Assembly (NCBI RefSeq): GCF_021869535.1
Contig: NW_026262712.1
Coordinates: 105,397,640 to 105,461,639, forward strand
Reading direction: 5' to 3'
Length of the DNA stretch: 64,000 nt
Source of the DNA: Mytilus californianus
Lineage: Eukaryota > Mollusca > Bivalvia > Mytilida > Mytilidae
The notes under the pieces are model-generated. The model worked only from the letters and a program-made list of their open reading frames with translations, made no database searches and was not told where the DNA came from. Each line of letters begins with the position of its first letter. The first letter of the stretch is position 1. Below are positions 35,770-51,200 of this stretch, piece after piece. A program made the position numbers and the translations under genes.

Positions 35770-36219
35770 TCATGAGCATGAAACACCACCCACAACAATA
35801 CGCTGAGCACGGTATTCACCAGTGGCTTTGCATATACTAGGCTCCCATGGATTAGGACCATAGAAACAGTCTCCCAGATGATGCGTTCCTCGGGGACAAA
35901 ACATATTGGAAATCACATTATATACTCCTGATCTAGGTGGGAATCGTCCATACGGTAGATAAGTTTCAACTCCAGCACTGAAAAAAAAAACATAAAATCA
36001 CTAAAATGATAATAAATAAACACTATCATTTATGCCACGGATATAAGGAGAGCATCAATATGTTCAAAGCTTGTCAAAGTAACTAACCTATTCACTAACA
36101 TTCGACAAAATGCATCCGCTTCTATTTCCCCCATGTGTTGGAGCAAATTTCCCATGAGATCCCTTTTCGATGAATAAGGGCTCTTCCATCATCTTCAATA
36201 TGCGTTGACATCTGACGAT
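35770..36219 (-). CDS. SRCR domain 5, frameshifted (exons 36088-36219, 35770-35977)
   Basis: The first half reads DRQMSTHIEDDGRALIHRKG and ISWEICSNTWGK, then stop TAG at 36122-36124. One extra base in the G-run at about 36128-36132 would restore EIEADAFCRMLVN, the expected SRCR continuation, and correct the exit phase. The exon is 132 bp (0 mod 3), while all sister exons are 1 mod 3, independent support for a 1-nt loss. The terminal exon reads GVETYLPYGRFPPRSGVYNV, MFCPRGTHHLGDCFYGPNPW and VGGVSCS then TGA (35770-35772). The lesion may be a homopolymer assembly error, a null allele, or real decay. Confidence 0.8.
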
Positions 36220-39200
36220 CTGAAAATTGATCAAAACAGTATTCATGCATTTATTAACTAATGTTTAGGACTTTTATTACAAGAAACACATTTACATACA
36301 GAGAAGGTTCTATACCAGACGTGCGACAAAAAATCACACAAACAACAATAACGTAATACTAGTATCTGCCAACAACACACAATTACCAGTTGAACATAAA
36401 CAATAAGATATAACTGAATACATCTACTGGCGGGGTTCCTGACTAGGAACAGGTAAAGATTACCTATAACTGAATACATCTACTGGCGGGGCACCTGACT
36501 AGGAACAGGTAAAGATTACCTATAACTGAATACATCTACTGGCGGGGCACCTGACTAGGAACAGGTAAAGATTACCTTAAATGTATATTGTGTTATTCTT
36601 TAATCAGTCAGTAACAGGTATACAAATACACTTTTGCTTTATTTGTTACATGCCTTATCAACAACATTTATATGACATTGATCAAATGGATAATTACGGT
36701 AACTCAATAAATCGGAAAGTATCCAATTTTTGCGTAGCAGAACGAAAATAATACGTAAAGGCAAGGCTGAAATTCTATCATTTGCTACAAATAAACGTTA
36801 TTTATTGTTTAATGACTTAAAAAAAACTTTATTATCGCAACTGTCTATGATTAAGTCATCACTGCCTCTACTAACATGGTTCTGATCTAAATCATCTGTC
36901 AGTCAGTATTATATTTGAAGTAAACTTCAATATTTATTAGTGAGCCTGTATTTAACAGAGCTATGTTATGGAGTATACTAATCATAGTCCATATCACTGC
37001 GTTGGATAACTCGCTATAAGGTCGGAACTTAATCGCGAAGATTAAACTGCAGGATTATAAAAATGTACGCAAATTGAAGGTAGTTATCAAATTAATTTGT
37101 ACAAGTTAAGAAACAGTGGAAAAGTACCTCACGTTTTGTTCCTTTCTATAACTCTTGTGTTTATAAATGATTACTTTACATTGTACGAATTCGTAAATTT
37201 TATTGACAGTAAAACATCGCAAGGCATTTCAATATTATATTCCATATCCCAATAAAATGCAACTTTCCTTACTGTACGTACCATCCATGACAATATCACA
37301 ACAATGCATAGGTAAACAAACGAAAAGATTGGCTGTAGCATACATATGAGGTTACAAAAATTGAATGCTTCTTATGTAAAGGAGCTTTTTTACGCTGTGT
37401 GAATATTTCGATGATAACGCCAAACCATATTACATGTGAAATGTCGGAAGCAAGACTTGTATATAAAATTGTGACTTGGATTAAGAGTTGTCTCATTGGC
37501 ACTCAAACTACATCTTCTTATATCTATAATGTATTGCTTCAAACTGCCACAGATTGCATCCATGTTGCCATTTTCAAACTTATACTGGTAATTTGCTATA
37601 AAACTCTGTAATTAAATGTTATTTCATTGAATATTAACTTAAGTGTGGGAGATATTTTCGATATATGGATTAATACTTTAATGTATTACTAACCCGCATC
37701 ATCTATCTCGTAACATTTTATATACACAGCATTTAAGTAACCTCTTGGACCACAGTAAGTATGTGTCATTAAGTAATTACATTGTCCAACATTCATTTCT
37801 TTTCCATTACAATCAAGACCTATCCACAAGTCTGGTTGATCAATGTTTATGAATCTGTATTCACCGCCATTCCTACAGTATTTAAAATTTTTCGTTAATT
37901 TAATACATGAAATATTCTGTTACTGCTGAATAAGACATCTTTTGAAACAGCAATATGCTAAATGTCTGTCTTTAAAAATATAAAAAACAATTTAACAAAC
38001 AATCAACTTCTTTTATACACGATACCTTAAATAAATTTGAAATATCATAAATTTACATTTTTTGTATTCGTAACGGATAAAAGATAGATAGAGATTAAAA
38101 TGTTCAACATAACTAGTTTTGATACATTTAGTAACGAATCAAATAAGTTTAATATATTACGACATTTCAAATTAACTTGTTCACGACATAGATAGATTAA
38201 TGTTTCTTATTTTTTTTTCAAATCACTTAAATATGATTACTCGAATCGCCCTAAATAAGCCAAAATACTTTAATAAAATCTCATTCATTACAATATACTT
38301 ACGTGTATCCAAGTTGTCTGCATACAACTGCAGCGGTTGTAGGTCTAACCCCTTGCCAATTGCCCAACAAACTACATACACTGTACCATGAATTGTTATA
38401 CTCGATACGAAGTTGACCTTCATTTAAACTTCTACCGATCAATTTGACTTCATATTCTAAAATGCATTATTATAAGTCTTTATAAGATTACAGATTTTCA
38501 CGGAATATATACAAACATATTATCATATTTATAAAATAGCTTATACTTGAATATGCTGATGTAATCAGACATTCATCTATAATTATGTTAATTTATATCT
38601 ACATTAGTGTTAATTTGTAAAGTATAAAAGATGTTAAAAAGTGAAAAGATGCTAAAATGATAATTGACATATGGAAGATCGTTTCAAACACAACCTTATA
38701 AAGAGATTTTAAAAGCAATATCAAGTTTAAATAGGAATAAAGCTGCTGACAACTTCGGTATAAATGCTGAAAAGATATATATGGTGGTAAACAATTACAA
38801 CAATATTTACAACTTCTTATACAAAAATCTTTTGGACTAGAATGTATATGGCTAATCGACATTTAACGTGGTTAAACATTCGAATCTAATAAAGAGATTA
38901 TACCAAACAGGAATTTCTGATCAATCAATCATCTTGATAGATAGCCTATATAAAAATGCAACATAATTTATATAAAATGGAAAAATACAACTTCAGAAGT
39001 CTTTGATATATACCTGTTTCAGGGTGTACGCTAAGGTGGTACCATAAGTGCCGACTTATACAAGTTGTATGTGAATCCCCTACTAAATCTCTTATGTGAA
39101 ACAGGAATAGGTGGACACATATGCAATATTAGCTGCTGTGCTCCAACATATGCTGACGTTGTTGCTCTCATAGCAAACAATCCACGAGAGCATCAGATGC

Positions 39201-42200
39201 TAGTATGCATTGCTGTCACTTTAGTAAGAGAGAGAGAGGGATACACTTTACAACCAACAAAAAGAATAATATTATCCATAAACACCTCATCAAGATCGAT
39301 TGAAATAGAAGACAATTTTTGGCATATAAACAATAACCCTGTAGAACACTCCTTGCATATTGGTATACAAATGTGTTAGAAAAACTCAGCAAAATTAACT
39401 GTAGACGAAAACATCAAGAAAGCAAGACTATCATTATACAGTCTAATGGGTGCAGGCTTACATAAAAGGAATGGACTAGATCCTGAAACTGTAATTACTC
39501 TATTAAATACATATATAAGGCCTATTCTGACTTATGGTTTGGAAATACTTCTCCCAACAGGCAGCATTTTTGATACTATCCATCAATTCAATAAGAACAT
39601 TATAAAACAAATACTCTCATTGTCTCAACAAACAGCTAACTTGGCAATATACATAAGTGAAATGCTACCAATTGAAGCTGGAATACACTTTAACGCTCTA
39701 ACACTATTCTGAAACATCACTAGAGCCAACAAAACATTAGTTGAATGGAGATTGGCAGAAAGACAGCTACAATTAAAATCACATATATACAAGTAAAAGC
39801 TGGTTGAAGAAGTAAAGAAAATATGCCTAAAATATGATTTGCCCGACTGATAGATATTCTTAACATATCCTCTTGGAAAATTCCAATGGAAAAATCTGAT
39901 TACATGGAAAGTTGATACTTACTGGAGTGAAAAGAAAAATAAATAACAACTTTGAGGGTTATTCAAGTTTAATATACAACACATAACAGGTGCATATAAG
40001 ATCAAAGCAATTCATCCAATCGTTACAACAAACACCTCAAACTGCAGAGACATCAACAGAATACCTATTAAAACAAAAATCGCAACAGGAAATTACATAA
40101 TACAACCACATAGAACCAAATTCAACAAATGTGAGGTACCTTCCACTTGTAAAATCTGTGATAAAGAGGACGAGACTATAGAACACTTACTAATCTCATG
40201 TACTTCACTAGAATCAGAAAGAGAAAATCGTCTTAAATAAATACGTGAGCAGTGTCTTAGAATATTAGAACGTTTAACATCAGTTTGTATGTAAGCTTAA
40301 TCCATGTGATAATTAACCCTTACTACCCTGTGAAATTATGTGCCTGCACTCAAACTAGTGATTTATGTAACTTTATTAGCTTGCATGTTGAACCTGCTTG
40401 TAGATCACTTATATATAAAATGCATATGCAAAGGTACAAGCTCCTAAACACAGGACAGAAAAACTTAAGAAATGCAAATTAAGCTAAGTAGTAGTTGTGT
40501 GGGGACTGAGTTATTATTTAAAAGAAAAATATATCTTATTTTTCAAAAGTAAGACTAGATCTGTGATACCGGTGAAGGAATATATTGACATGCTTGCATA
40601 GTGTACAAACTTCTATTAAAGACTGGATATTATTACTTCGAATTGAAATTGTGCCTATAATGGCAGTATATATAAAGATACAGAAAAGCAGATTGGTTAA
40701 AAACAGTCAGAAAGGATTGTGACTGGAAGCATACGTTTAACATCAATAATTTTCTTTATATGTGGCAACGAAATTGGAATTTACGAAAAGCTTATAGACT
40801 GGCACATTTTTACAAACAAACAAAACACCGGTCTTATCTCAATAATATTGTTCATTAAAGGTTCCATGACAGACATGAATATGACATATACTTTCGGGAA
40901 ACAAAGTAGGTTTTGCTTGAAGTAATAAGTTACGGCATAATATAACTACTTGTCGTTGTTAATGTTTTGCCATTTCAGTAATCAAAGTGCCTGCCATGCT
41001 CATGTGGTTCTTTACCTATGTAGATTAGTGCCAACAATGTGTCTAGCAAGCTTAGAAAATGGATTGCAAGTTCTGGTTTTAAACCAACCTTCTGTGTTTC
41101 TGTTTTAGTAATACTGAAATTCATGCTTTCAAATGTTATCAAATATATTTAAATTGCATCATATATTCTTCTTTATAAAATTTGGAAGCATCTCTTTTCA
41201 ATAAAATCGTTGTGAAAAGTTTTCTTATAACTAAAATTTGCAGGCCTTTTTTTAATGACGCAAGCGATAATTATCACACGTTTTAAAGTTGGGTGATGAA
41301 TTAATTATAATGTCAATTTTTTTTTCAGGTTTTACTTTTCAGAGTTTTCAGAATATTTTAATTTTATTTTTCCCAAATTCTATATGTTGGAATAACGGCG
41401 AAAGCATGTTTGATGATAAAATAAAATGATTTATAAATGAGAGGCGAAAGATACCAACGGGATATTCAAACTCATAAGTCGAAAACAAACTGACACTGCC
41501 TTGGCAAAAATAGAAAGAACGTACAAATGACAATCAAAGTACACAAAACACCACATAGAGAATGAGATGATATAAAATAATTCTAAAGAGAATCGAAAAG
41601 ATGACATTTGGTAAGGGACCGGTCATTATTTATCTCCAGGGGGGGCCGGCAAAAAAGTAGGGGGGGTCATGAAAAAAATTGAATCTGATAGAGGGGGGTC
41701 ATTCTTTTTCAGGATTGATCTAGTAGGGGGGGTCATGATTTTATTGGCCATAGATTCATTGATCGTCATATACAATGTGCCATGACCATAGACTATACAT
41801 GTATAGTCAGAGCTAACTTGTCTCCTAGTTTGACTCTTTCACAAATATCAAACTGTCACTATCAGTGATCTACCTAGAGCTAGTCACTTTACTCTTTGAC
41901 TAATTTTATTGTCAAGAGACTAATGAATATTACCAAAAAATGTGCAAAATAAGTCACTTTTCTTATGTTTTTCTTAGCCATGATGTTATAAAACTAAGAA
42001 ACTAGGAATAGAGACTATAAAATTGGTTTCATCATCCTGGCTTCACCACAGCAAAAGTAGACTTTTTGAAGGTGACACCATTTTTATTTTTCAAGATGAA
42101 CTCATATATTTTACAAACTGTTGTTTTATGTGTACAAAAAAAAAATTCTATAAAGACATTTTCAAAGCATTTTATTTTTATTTTTATTCCATATCTTAAA

Positions 42201-45200
42201 TATACCTCATATAGATTTCCACTATAAATAAATATATGAATGATTTTTTTTACATGTATAGTGGATGGGCCAGACTTATTTTATAGGAAAAAATTTGCTA
42301 TCAATTTTATCGGCGTGTAGGAAATTTCTTTTGCAGGAACACAAAACATAAAAGACATGGTCTCAACAAACTGGTAGCCTGGTTAATTTCTGTCAATTTT
42401 AAGGATTTAATTAAAGAATACAAAAGCTAGAATTTTCTATTCGGACTTAAATTTCAGATAGTCACTTTTAAAAGTTTATATAAATTTTCGAAACCACTTG
42501 GATTTTCATATCAATTGTATTTTGACCTTATAGAATACAAGATTGTTTGTCAGTTTTGTGTATTGCTGACATATTTATGGATTTTATTAATTAGTAAGAA
42601 AAAAAATCTAAAATTTTCAGTTTAGGCTAAATTCAGATAGTCACCTTTAAAATGTTGTATAACTTTTTCAATTCAACTTGAATTTTCATAAAACTCTACA
42701 CCTATCTCATTCATATATTGATCTTACAGAATGCCAGGTTGTTTGGGAGTTTAGTGTGTTGCTGTCATTTTTATGGATTTAATAAATAGGTTAAAAAAAA
42801 GCTTAAATTTTTAGTTTAGGTTAATACCAGATAGTCATCTTTAAAAAATTGTATAACATTTTCAAATCAACTTAGATTTTCATATAACTCTACAGCTATC
42901 TCATTTATATGTTGATCTTACAGAATGCCAGGTTGTTTGGTAGTTTTGGTGTATTGCTGTCATTTTGATGGATTTAAAAAATAGGTTAAAAAAAGCTTAA
43001 ATGTTCAATTTAGACTAAATTCAGATAGTCATCTTTAAAATTTGGTATAAAGTTTCAAATCATTAACTTTGATTTTTTTATAGCTCAAGTGATTTCCTAT
43101 ATAAGCAACTAAATTTTTCCCACTAAAAGGGGGGCCCTGGACCCCTGCCCCCCCCCCCCTAAATCCGCCTTTGGGATTTAATAAAAAGGTTAAAAAAGCT
43201 GCATCAAAGTCAAAAACATGTCTGCCTAAATTGCTTTAAAATGACCATAATTTCTTTCTTGAAAAGTAGAATAGATAAAGGGACATTGTATATTTGAAAT
43301 ATAAGAATGTCCTATTATTAAGACAATAATTGGTAATTCAGCATATGGTAATATGTTTACTAGTCTTAAGAGTTATTGTCCCTTAATTTAAATATCTCTT
43401 TATTTTAAATTAATATGGTATTTTGAAAATTGTATACAAATTGGATAGTTAGTTAATATTTTTTTGATTGTTTACAATAGTTTGAATAAATCTTTATGTC
43501 CTATGGTCACAAAAGGGGGAAAAAGTGGTCACCCTCAATTATTTAATAGAACAAAGAAGTAAGAAGAGATACATTAAACTGTTTCAAATTTAAGATGACC
43601 TCAGATTTCAGAAAAATATAAACTAAGTACATTTAATAGTATGGTTAATATTTCTTCATATGTTTTATGACTTGCATGAATATTGTTAGCACTTCTTACG
43701 CCTCTATGAAAGGCTGGCTGATATAGTATGCTTTTACTTATGTCTTGAGATTTAATTGTGATATTGTATATATTTGAGGCTGCACATATAAAATCAAATC
43801 TATACATGTATATTCATACTGGTTTTAAAATTAATAAAATGTATGTTTCTGATACACACATAAATATATATATATGTGTGGAATAAACTAGCACATTTTG
43901 AATTTTGTATTTTACACCAAAGTCTATTCTTTGATTTCCAGACATAAACATGCAAATATTCAAATAGAAAAAGAACCTAAATCATTTTTGATTGTCTTTA
44001 AGTTTTAGAGGGGCAAGGATTCTTTTTATAGTTTTTTTTAGATGGGCAAGGACATTTTTGCAGAATTTAAAAGGATGGGCATTAACTTTTTTAATGAAAT
44101 AATATTAAGAATGCACCGGCCCATCCATCTGGTAAATATTGAAAGGTCCCTTACATCAGTGTATTCTTCTATCAGATGTCGTCCTCAATGCATTCTCTGT
44201 GTATGTGTATTAAAATACCTTATTAGGAATATTAGCAACATATAATAATTGAATCATTTGAAACCTTTCAATTATAATCAGAAAAAAGAGGGGGGTCAAA
44301 AGTTTTTATGTAATTGAAAGAGGGGGAGGGGGGTTAAATTTTTTAACACATTTTGAAAAGGGGGTCAATCAATTTTTATCATTTCAAATTTACATTTTGC
44401 CGGCCCCCCTGGAGATAAATAATGACCGGTCCCTAAGTTAATTTTGTTTGTCCTTCACACTGTTTCGGTCAGATTGTTCTTATTACATGTTTAACATTTT
44501 AAGTAACGGTACCAACAATGTTATATTGCGGTTTTTTGTAACTAACAATAGTTTTCAAAGGGGATCAGCTATACCAAACTCATAGTACAAAATTATAAAA
44601 TGGACAATGGTCCTGAAGGCCAGCGCAAACAAATTCTTTTGGTGTCAATAAATCATTAGTAGTACAAATCTCATCGTCAAATGCATACCTACACCACTAT
44701 AAACTATTGCATAGTTTAAACTTTTAAATAGATACATTCAAAGTTCAGTGAACTATTTCTTCATTAATTCATGTGCTATTAAATAATAAATCATTAGTGG
44801 TCTCACAATTTGGAAGAATATTTGAATGTCGAAAACTTATATAGTAATACATTATATGCATACGGAAGATAGACGGCTTTCGTGGTTTGTTTTATTATAG
44901 GATTAAACGACTTTTTAAAGGACTTTTATGACATGTTTATGAGTGACTTTGGTCAAGTTAATACACCAATAAATCCCTTTAAAAATGCGTTTAATCCTTA
45001 TAATTCCTTAGATATGGAGATAAGGAATTTTATTTCTCCACTCGTAACCTCTATAACACGTGAATTGTAAATTTGTGGTATTGAATGTACCTGGCGCATG
45101 AATATATTTTTTTTGTTAACGCCAAAAAATATGCTACAGGAAATTTTCTATCTGAAAAAATAAACTAAAAAAATATCATATTTTCTTTCCAATAAATGTT

Positions 45201-48200
45201 TTGTGTTTATAATTTAATATGACGATGAACCCGAAATGAAAATAAATATATTTAACGTCGAGCCGGTTTGATTTATTATAGCCGCCATCTTGTTAACATT
45301 GGTAACAAAAAGTAGTTCTGTCAACGTCGTCTATCGAAAAATAAACAACGCCAAGATCTACTACAGGAAGCCCTCTCGACCAATCATATTAACGTATTCA
45401 CTAATATGCAAATCATATAAGAAGTATTCTCTTTTAAAAGTGTTTGCCAATGTAAAACGTTTATAGTGAAAAGAATACAAAGTTAATTCTATGGACAGAA
45501 CAGTACCAAATGCAAACTAAAGCCAAGTATACATCAATTTTTTTTAAGATACAAAGCAAATGAAAAGTAGCGATATTATCAACTCGTAAATCCATTTAGA
45601 ATATACCAACAAAAAGAAAAAAAACATAAGAAAGTTGAATAATTGTACACCGAAACCATACCGGTTGCTAAACATGATAAGCATTTGCTGCTACATGTAT
45701 GCATGCATCAATCGCCATGTGAATTCAGACTCAGTCATAATTGACTCTGCTGCTGGCGTATAAGAATTATGATCGCAAAAACATGTATCATAACAGTTTT
45801 AATGTCGGTTAAAAAAAATTGACTGAAATGCCAATTGCATATGTACAAAAAATATGATATGATTTCCTTGTGCACAAAGTATAAGATTTTTGCTTCATTG
45901 GGAAATGTTTTTTCAACGCAAAATAAAGTTGAAGTAGTATGAAAATAAACAATGTGAAGATATATTCATACTTTAAATATGACTGCAAAACGTATAATTT
46001 TCTTAAAAGGTGGTACCGAACACCTTGACTAAAATTAATTTGGCTCGTTTAATTTTCATAAGATTTCGACAAAATATTTACTTTGACCCTTTGACAAAAA
46101 TTTTTAAAAAAATCAAACAAATGGAAAAACTGCATTGGATGGTTCGTCGTCGCAAGCCAAGGGTGGAGAGGAAGGGGCTGAATAGTAACCCCCTTGTTTC
46201 AAGATGTGGATGTATAACAGTTTTTTTTATCATTAAGAAGCTTTTAAAATATTTCTTTAACAATAGAACGTTATATAAGCGTTCAGCTGATTTTTAAAAA
46301 GTAATCTCCTTGTAGTGTTATGAACAACCTTATAAAACACCAATAGGCTAAATGAAACTATACTGTTTTACAATACTAAATTAACCATGCACCATATAAT
46401 AAAATGGTATTAACACAAAAGATGATTCAAATTGAATGAGAATAGTAATATCTTTTTTTTTATTTTAAAAAGGAGAGGGTAGATACCAAAGGGAGAGAAC
46501 CAAGACGCATAAGTCAAAACAAGATCGACAAAATCATGGCAAAAAATGAAAGACAAAAAACAGCCTACAAACACTACATAGGAGATTAAAGACTGAACAA
46601 CACATATCCTCATCTGAAACCGACGGTGATTCCAGGTGCTCAGGGAGGGTAAGCGAAGATCCTACTCAGCACGTTGCACCTGTCATGTTGCTAGTTGTCA
46701 GTAAAAACTCGATATTAAATACCACAGGGATATCACAATTAAGGAAAAGAGGACGGACGGGAAGGTGACTACGATATTTGGAACAAGTTCCTTCCATCAA
46801 CAAAAATAGATATTAAATTCAACAAGAATGCATGCGTTGTCGTGGTGAGCTCACCCGTAAATTCAAGGTATCGGAAACAGGACGTAGATGTCGGACAGGT
46901 CCAATAGAAAGCGCAAATGCGTTACAGTTCATCACTATTGATTGGCTAACCAAATATTAAACCATTCTGTTGAGCAGTTTTTAAGAAAAATGTGATGAAC
47001 AACTTTAGTTTATTCAGAACATTTAAAATCAAAGTGTTGGCAACAGGAAGTAGGTATCTGACAGATCCGAAAAGTGCTCACGTGTAACAACTCATCATTA
47101 TAACCAAATATGAAATTATTTCTGAGAATAGTGTGACTGAAATGTGTGTTGACGAACAGAGGGAGGGAAGGTGATCGCAATGAAATCTAACGGGATATAA
47201 TTTTCTCACCAGGGAACTTATCAGTTCTACATTTTAGCGCTGCATCATTGGTATGTGCATCACATGTTTCTCGGAAATCTTTATACGCCGAGTTCCGCGT
47301 CTGGCATGTTTCAATATCAGTTGTGTTCCAAGGACAGTCCAAATATTCCATCAAAGGTGGTCCATAAAACTTGTATGCATTCCTAGTATCTTGATTTTGT
47401 AAGATATAACCACCATTCCTGGAAAAAAGATAATAATATAATCAAAAACATACTACTGTAAATATAAAAGAGAAGAGGAACTTGTATTTATTCCTTCTTT
47501 GTGTGGAAATGGCCTCGATGGCCTATAGCTAAGTATTTCTTCTACGGTTATCATTAGCCTGCTGAAATTGAGGTTGTGTGATCGAATCCCGCTCTTGGAA
47601 AAGTAAATTAATTTACTAGGATTGCCAGTTTTTCTGTAGACGGTCGGAGGGTCTATCTGATTACTCCAGCTTCCTAATTAATGACTGAGACATTAATTGA
47701 TAACAATAAAGAACATCTAAGCATCAATTTTCAGTTTCAACGATAGAGAATAATCTGAATGACTAATTCTAAATACGACCCATTCAAGACAAGCATTCCA
47801 ACTAAACAGTTAATTTTAAATAAGCCCATGTATATACTATTCTAGTTCTTATGGATTTCTAGTCTAAACACGCGTCTCAATCGTATAACACATAGTCTTT
47901 ACAAGGAAGGAATGCACTCTTCAGAAGATTTTCCAACAGACCTTAATTTCGAAATGAAGAAACAATTCCAATTGCTAACGAGATACCCGACCAAGGAAAG
48001 GCATGTTAACCAATCATAGTGACGCGATGTTCCTGACTTGGATCAGGCACTTTGACCAATCATTGACGAGGTGTCAGACTGACTTGGGAGAAGCAAATAA
48101 CCGTTCACTGACAAAGGTCCTGAATTAGGATAGACATTTTGGCATTCAGCAAAATTTAATTAGTAGGTTTGTAGGTTTAGATTGGATTTTAACTAATTAT

Positions 48201-51200
48201 GTCAGTTATATTCGTAAACTCGCATACAAATATGCGTGATCCGTGGAACGTTTACCCATTTTTTCTGCGCGCTCCGTGATAAGTTTACAAATTTTGACAA
48301 ATATTTTCTTTATCATTACATGTAGCAATACGACTGATATCGCATTTAAATCAGATAGTATTTCTAGTTTTAATGAGAAATAGTATGCATAATGTATTTG
48401 TTTAATATTCCAGTGTTCATATGCGTTATAACGTGTTAAAACATAGATCCGGTTTGATGGATCGTGGAGTTGTTGGTACAAGTCAATAAGACAAAGACAA
48501 ACCCAAAGATGAAAATAAATCTGCAAAAAAGACAGTTTCAGTCAAGGCTTAGCTCTTCATCGTTCCGAGTCTAAAATGATGCTCATTAATATTTAAAAGA
48601 AACAATTAAAGATCTGTTATTAACATAAACATTAAAATATGATATACGAAAAATACTGATGATATTGCTGACTATATAGAAATAAAGAGATGTTGTATGA
48701 TTGCCAATGAGACAACTGTCCACCAGAGTTCAAATGAAGTAGATGTAAGCAATCATAGCAACCGTACGGTATTAGATTTTTTTCTAGTTCTGATTCGTCC
48801 GGTTCGTATATTGTCAACTTCTGATTTTCATTCCCTTTGACTGTAATAGGTTATAATTATGTATTCTTATTTGAAGGTTTTTTTTCAGGATTGGGGTGAC
48901 TCAAAATTTTTCTCGTCAAAATACGTTCTGTTGATTTAAATCAATTTCAGTATATGTAAAAAAAATGATAAGATGAATAAGTAAATAACGATAAGGAAAA
49001 ATATATAAATGAAATATCACAGATAGGACGAAAGGGAAAACGGACAAATAAAATTAAAATATTCAGAAAACATTGTTGTTTGGATAATAGAGATCGAAAT
49101 CCTATCATGAATATGGTTATTCATACAGATATATAGCTTAATAGTGTCATTTGTTATCATATTTCAAAAACAAGAGTACATATCAGTGAATTCAATGGGT
49201 TTTTTTTGCAGTGAATTTATTTTGCAAACAGTTTTCCCCAAAGTGTTTTGTGATTTTGTTTGTTCTATATTCAAAATTTGAAGTTATTTTATTGACGCAT
49301 GCATATTTAAATGTATTGCCTAAATAACATTATGATTTAGAATGATAGACTTGTAGCCTTTACGCCATCTTACTTAAACAAGGTCAGTGGTACATATTAA
49401 TGTGTAACCTCTAAAGCATACCTATATCCAAGCAGATGACAGAATGCCGAAGCTTCGGATGTCCCCATGTAAGCCTTGCATACTGTTCCCCAATGTCCAT
49501 ATTTAAAGTACTCCAATCTACCTTCCCCTTCTGCACTCTTGGGTCCTATTAATCTAAACTTTGTTTCTGGGTCTAAACAAATAAATACACAAATAATTTT
49601 ATTATAAAATTATCAGAAGAACACAAAAATGGTAGAGATTATCAAAGGACAATCAAAATTCATCAGATGAAAATAAACCGACAAAATCATGACAAAAAAA
49701 AAACGAGAAAAAACAACACTCTATTACACACTACATAGAAAAACTAAAGACTACGCTACGCAACATGAACTCCATCAAAACCCGGGGTGGTGGCAGGTGC
49801 TTCGGAAGGGTATTAAGCAGATCCTGATAATTCAAGTGTGTATCTTCTTTGTCCATTGCCCAAGTATGTACCGATGAAATATTATAAAACCGCAGTATTA
49901 CCATATTGCTAGGGCCATGGTTGGCTAGGAATAACATCAAAGATCAAACTAGCTCGTTGAGTAAACTGTGATTTTGAGATGAATAATATCAAGAAAAACG
50001 AGGTTTGAGAGATTTATGTGTTCAAATTAGTACAAAAATAAGGATTGTTAATGAGACGACTATAAATATAAATGACGTAATGACGAGAAAGTTAAAAACT
50101 AAAATTAGTCATCGTATGGCCCAAAACATTGAGTGAACCCATTCCGTATAATAAGCTCTGACAAAATGTGAAACGATTCAAGAGAAAACCAACGTCCTGA
50201 TTAAGGCCAAAGAACAACAAACGAAAAAACAAACCAGGCAGACAGCAACCAACCATACAAATGAACTACAGGCTCGTGACTTGGAATAGACACATAAAGA
50301 ATGTGTGACATCACATCATTATCTTAAATTGGCTTGACTTATGATAGGCACGGATCACAACAAAAACCATGTGTTTTAGTCATTTTTTTTTTAAATCTGT
50401 CGTTTGTTTTGAGGCCGACGAAACTTAAGCTTCCCCGTACTAGAGGTATATTTTTATATAATCTTTTACACTTGTTCATGTAGCATATTTATTCTTGAAA
50501 TAACTTCACTTTTTTCTTTCGATTGGTGCTCATATCGAGCTTTTTCTTTGGTCCATTTGTACTAGTACTATTTGTCCGATTGAAACAGTATTTCCTTGCA
50601 GGTTATCTAACGAGTATATTGATGTGCATCGTAGTAAATACAGATGTAATGTTTGTTTTGTTTATGTTTTCTACAATGAGATGTCGGGCAAATTACTACA
50701 GTATTTGTGAGACGTTATTTGAGACGTATTTCCCAATTTTAGTCTGTAATTTGTTTATATGTATCTCAATGTACAACAGTTTGAGTTGTCTAGAAAAGTC
50801 TTCCGCTCAAACTGGTGCTAGGGGCTGTCTTAAACTTCCAGTGAGGTGTGAGCTTTTATTCCTACTGTAACATTGCGATGAAAGACAGTAAAAAAGTGAT
50901 GTTCTCTGTCAAACGTTTGAGGGTAATTTGTGTCATCAATTTATACTCTCAGTCTTGGTCCAATATTTCTAATAGTAGAATTCCTTGTGTGGAAACTGTT
51001 TCAATCCGTTTTAATGAGTGAATGAGAAAAACTATTTATTTTCTGTTCATTGCTTCTAAAGCACAATTCTTAATGATTGTCTATAATTGTTAATATGTTA
51101 TTTGGGCCGGGGAAAAAAAGTTCATTGACAATAGTCATCAGTCAACAATAATCCTTAGTCAACAATAGTCCTCAGTCAACAATAGTCCTCAGTCAACAAT

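Noticed and set aside
46010-46297. 95-codon basic ORF
   Set aside because: It coincides with a MITE-like element between inverted ends and has no domain.
47526-47600. Possible functional tRNA gene
   Set aside because: A and B boxes are present but no acceptor stem can be formed; the following body and tail fit a SINE.
50523-50870. 115-codon hydrophobic ORF resembling a membrane protein
   Set aside because: T-rich DNA gives hydrophobic translations by chance; no conserved motifs and it lies in an SRCR intron.
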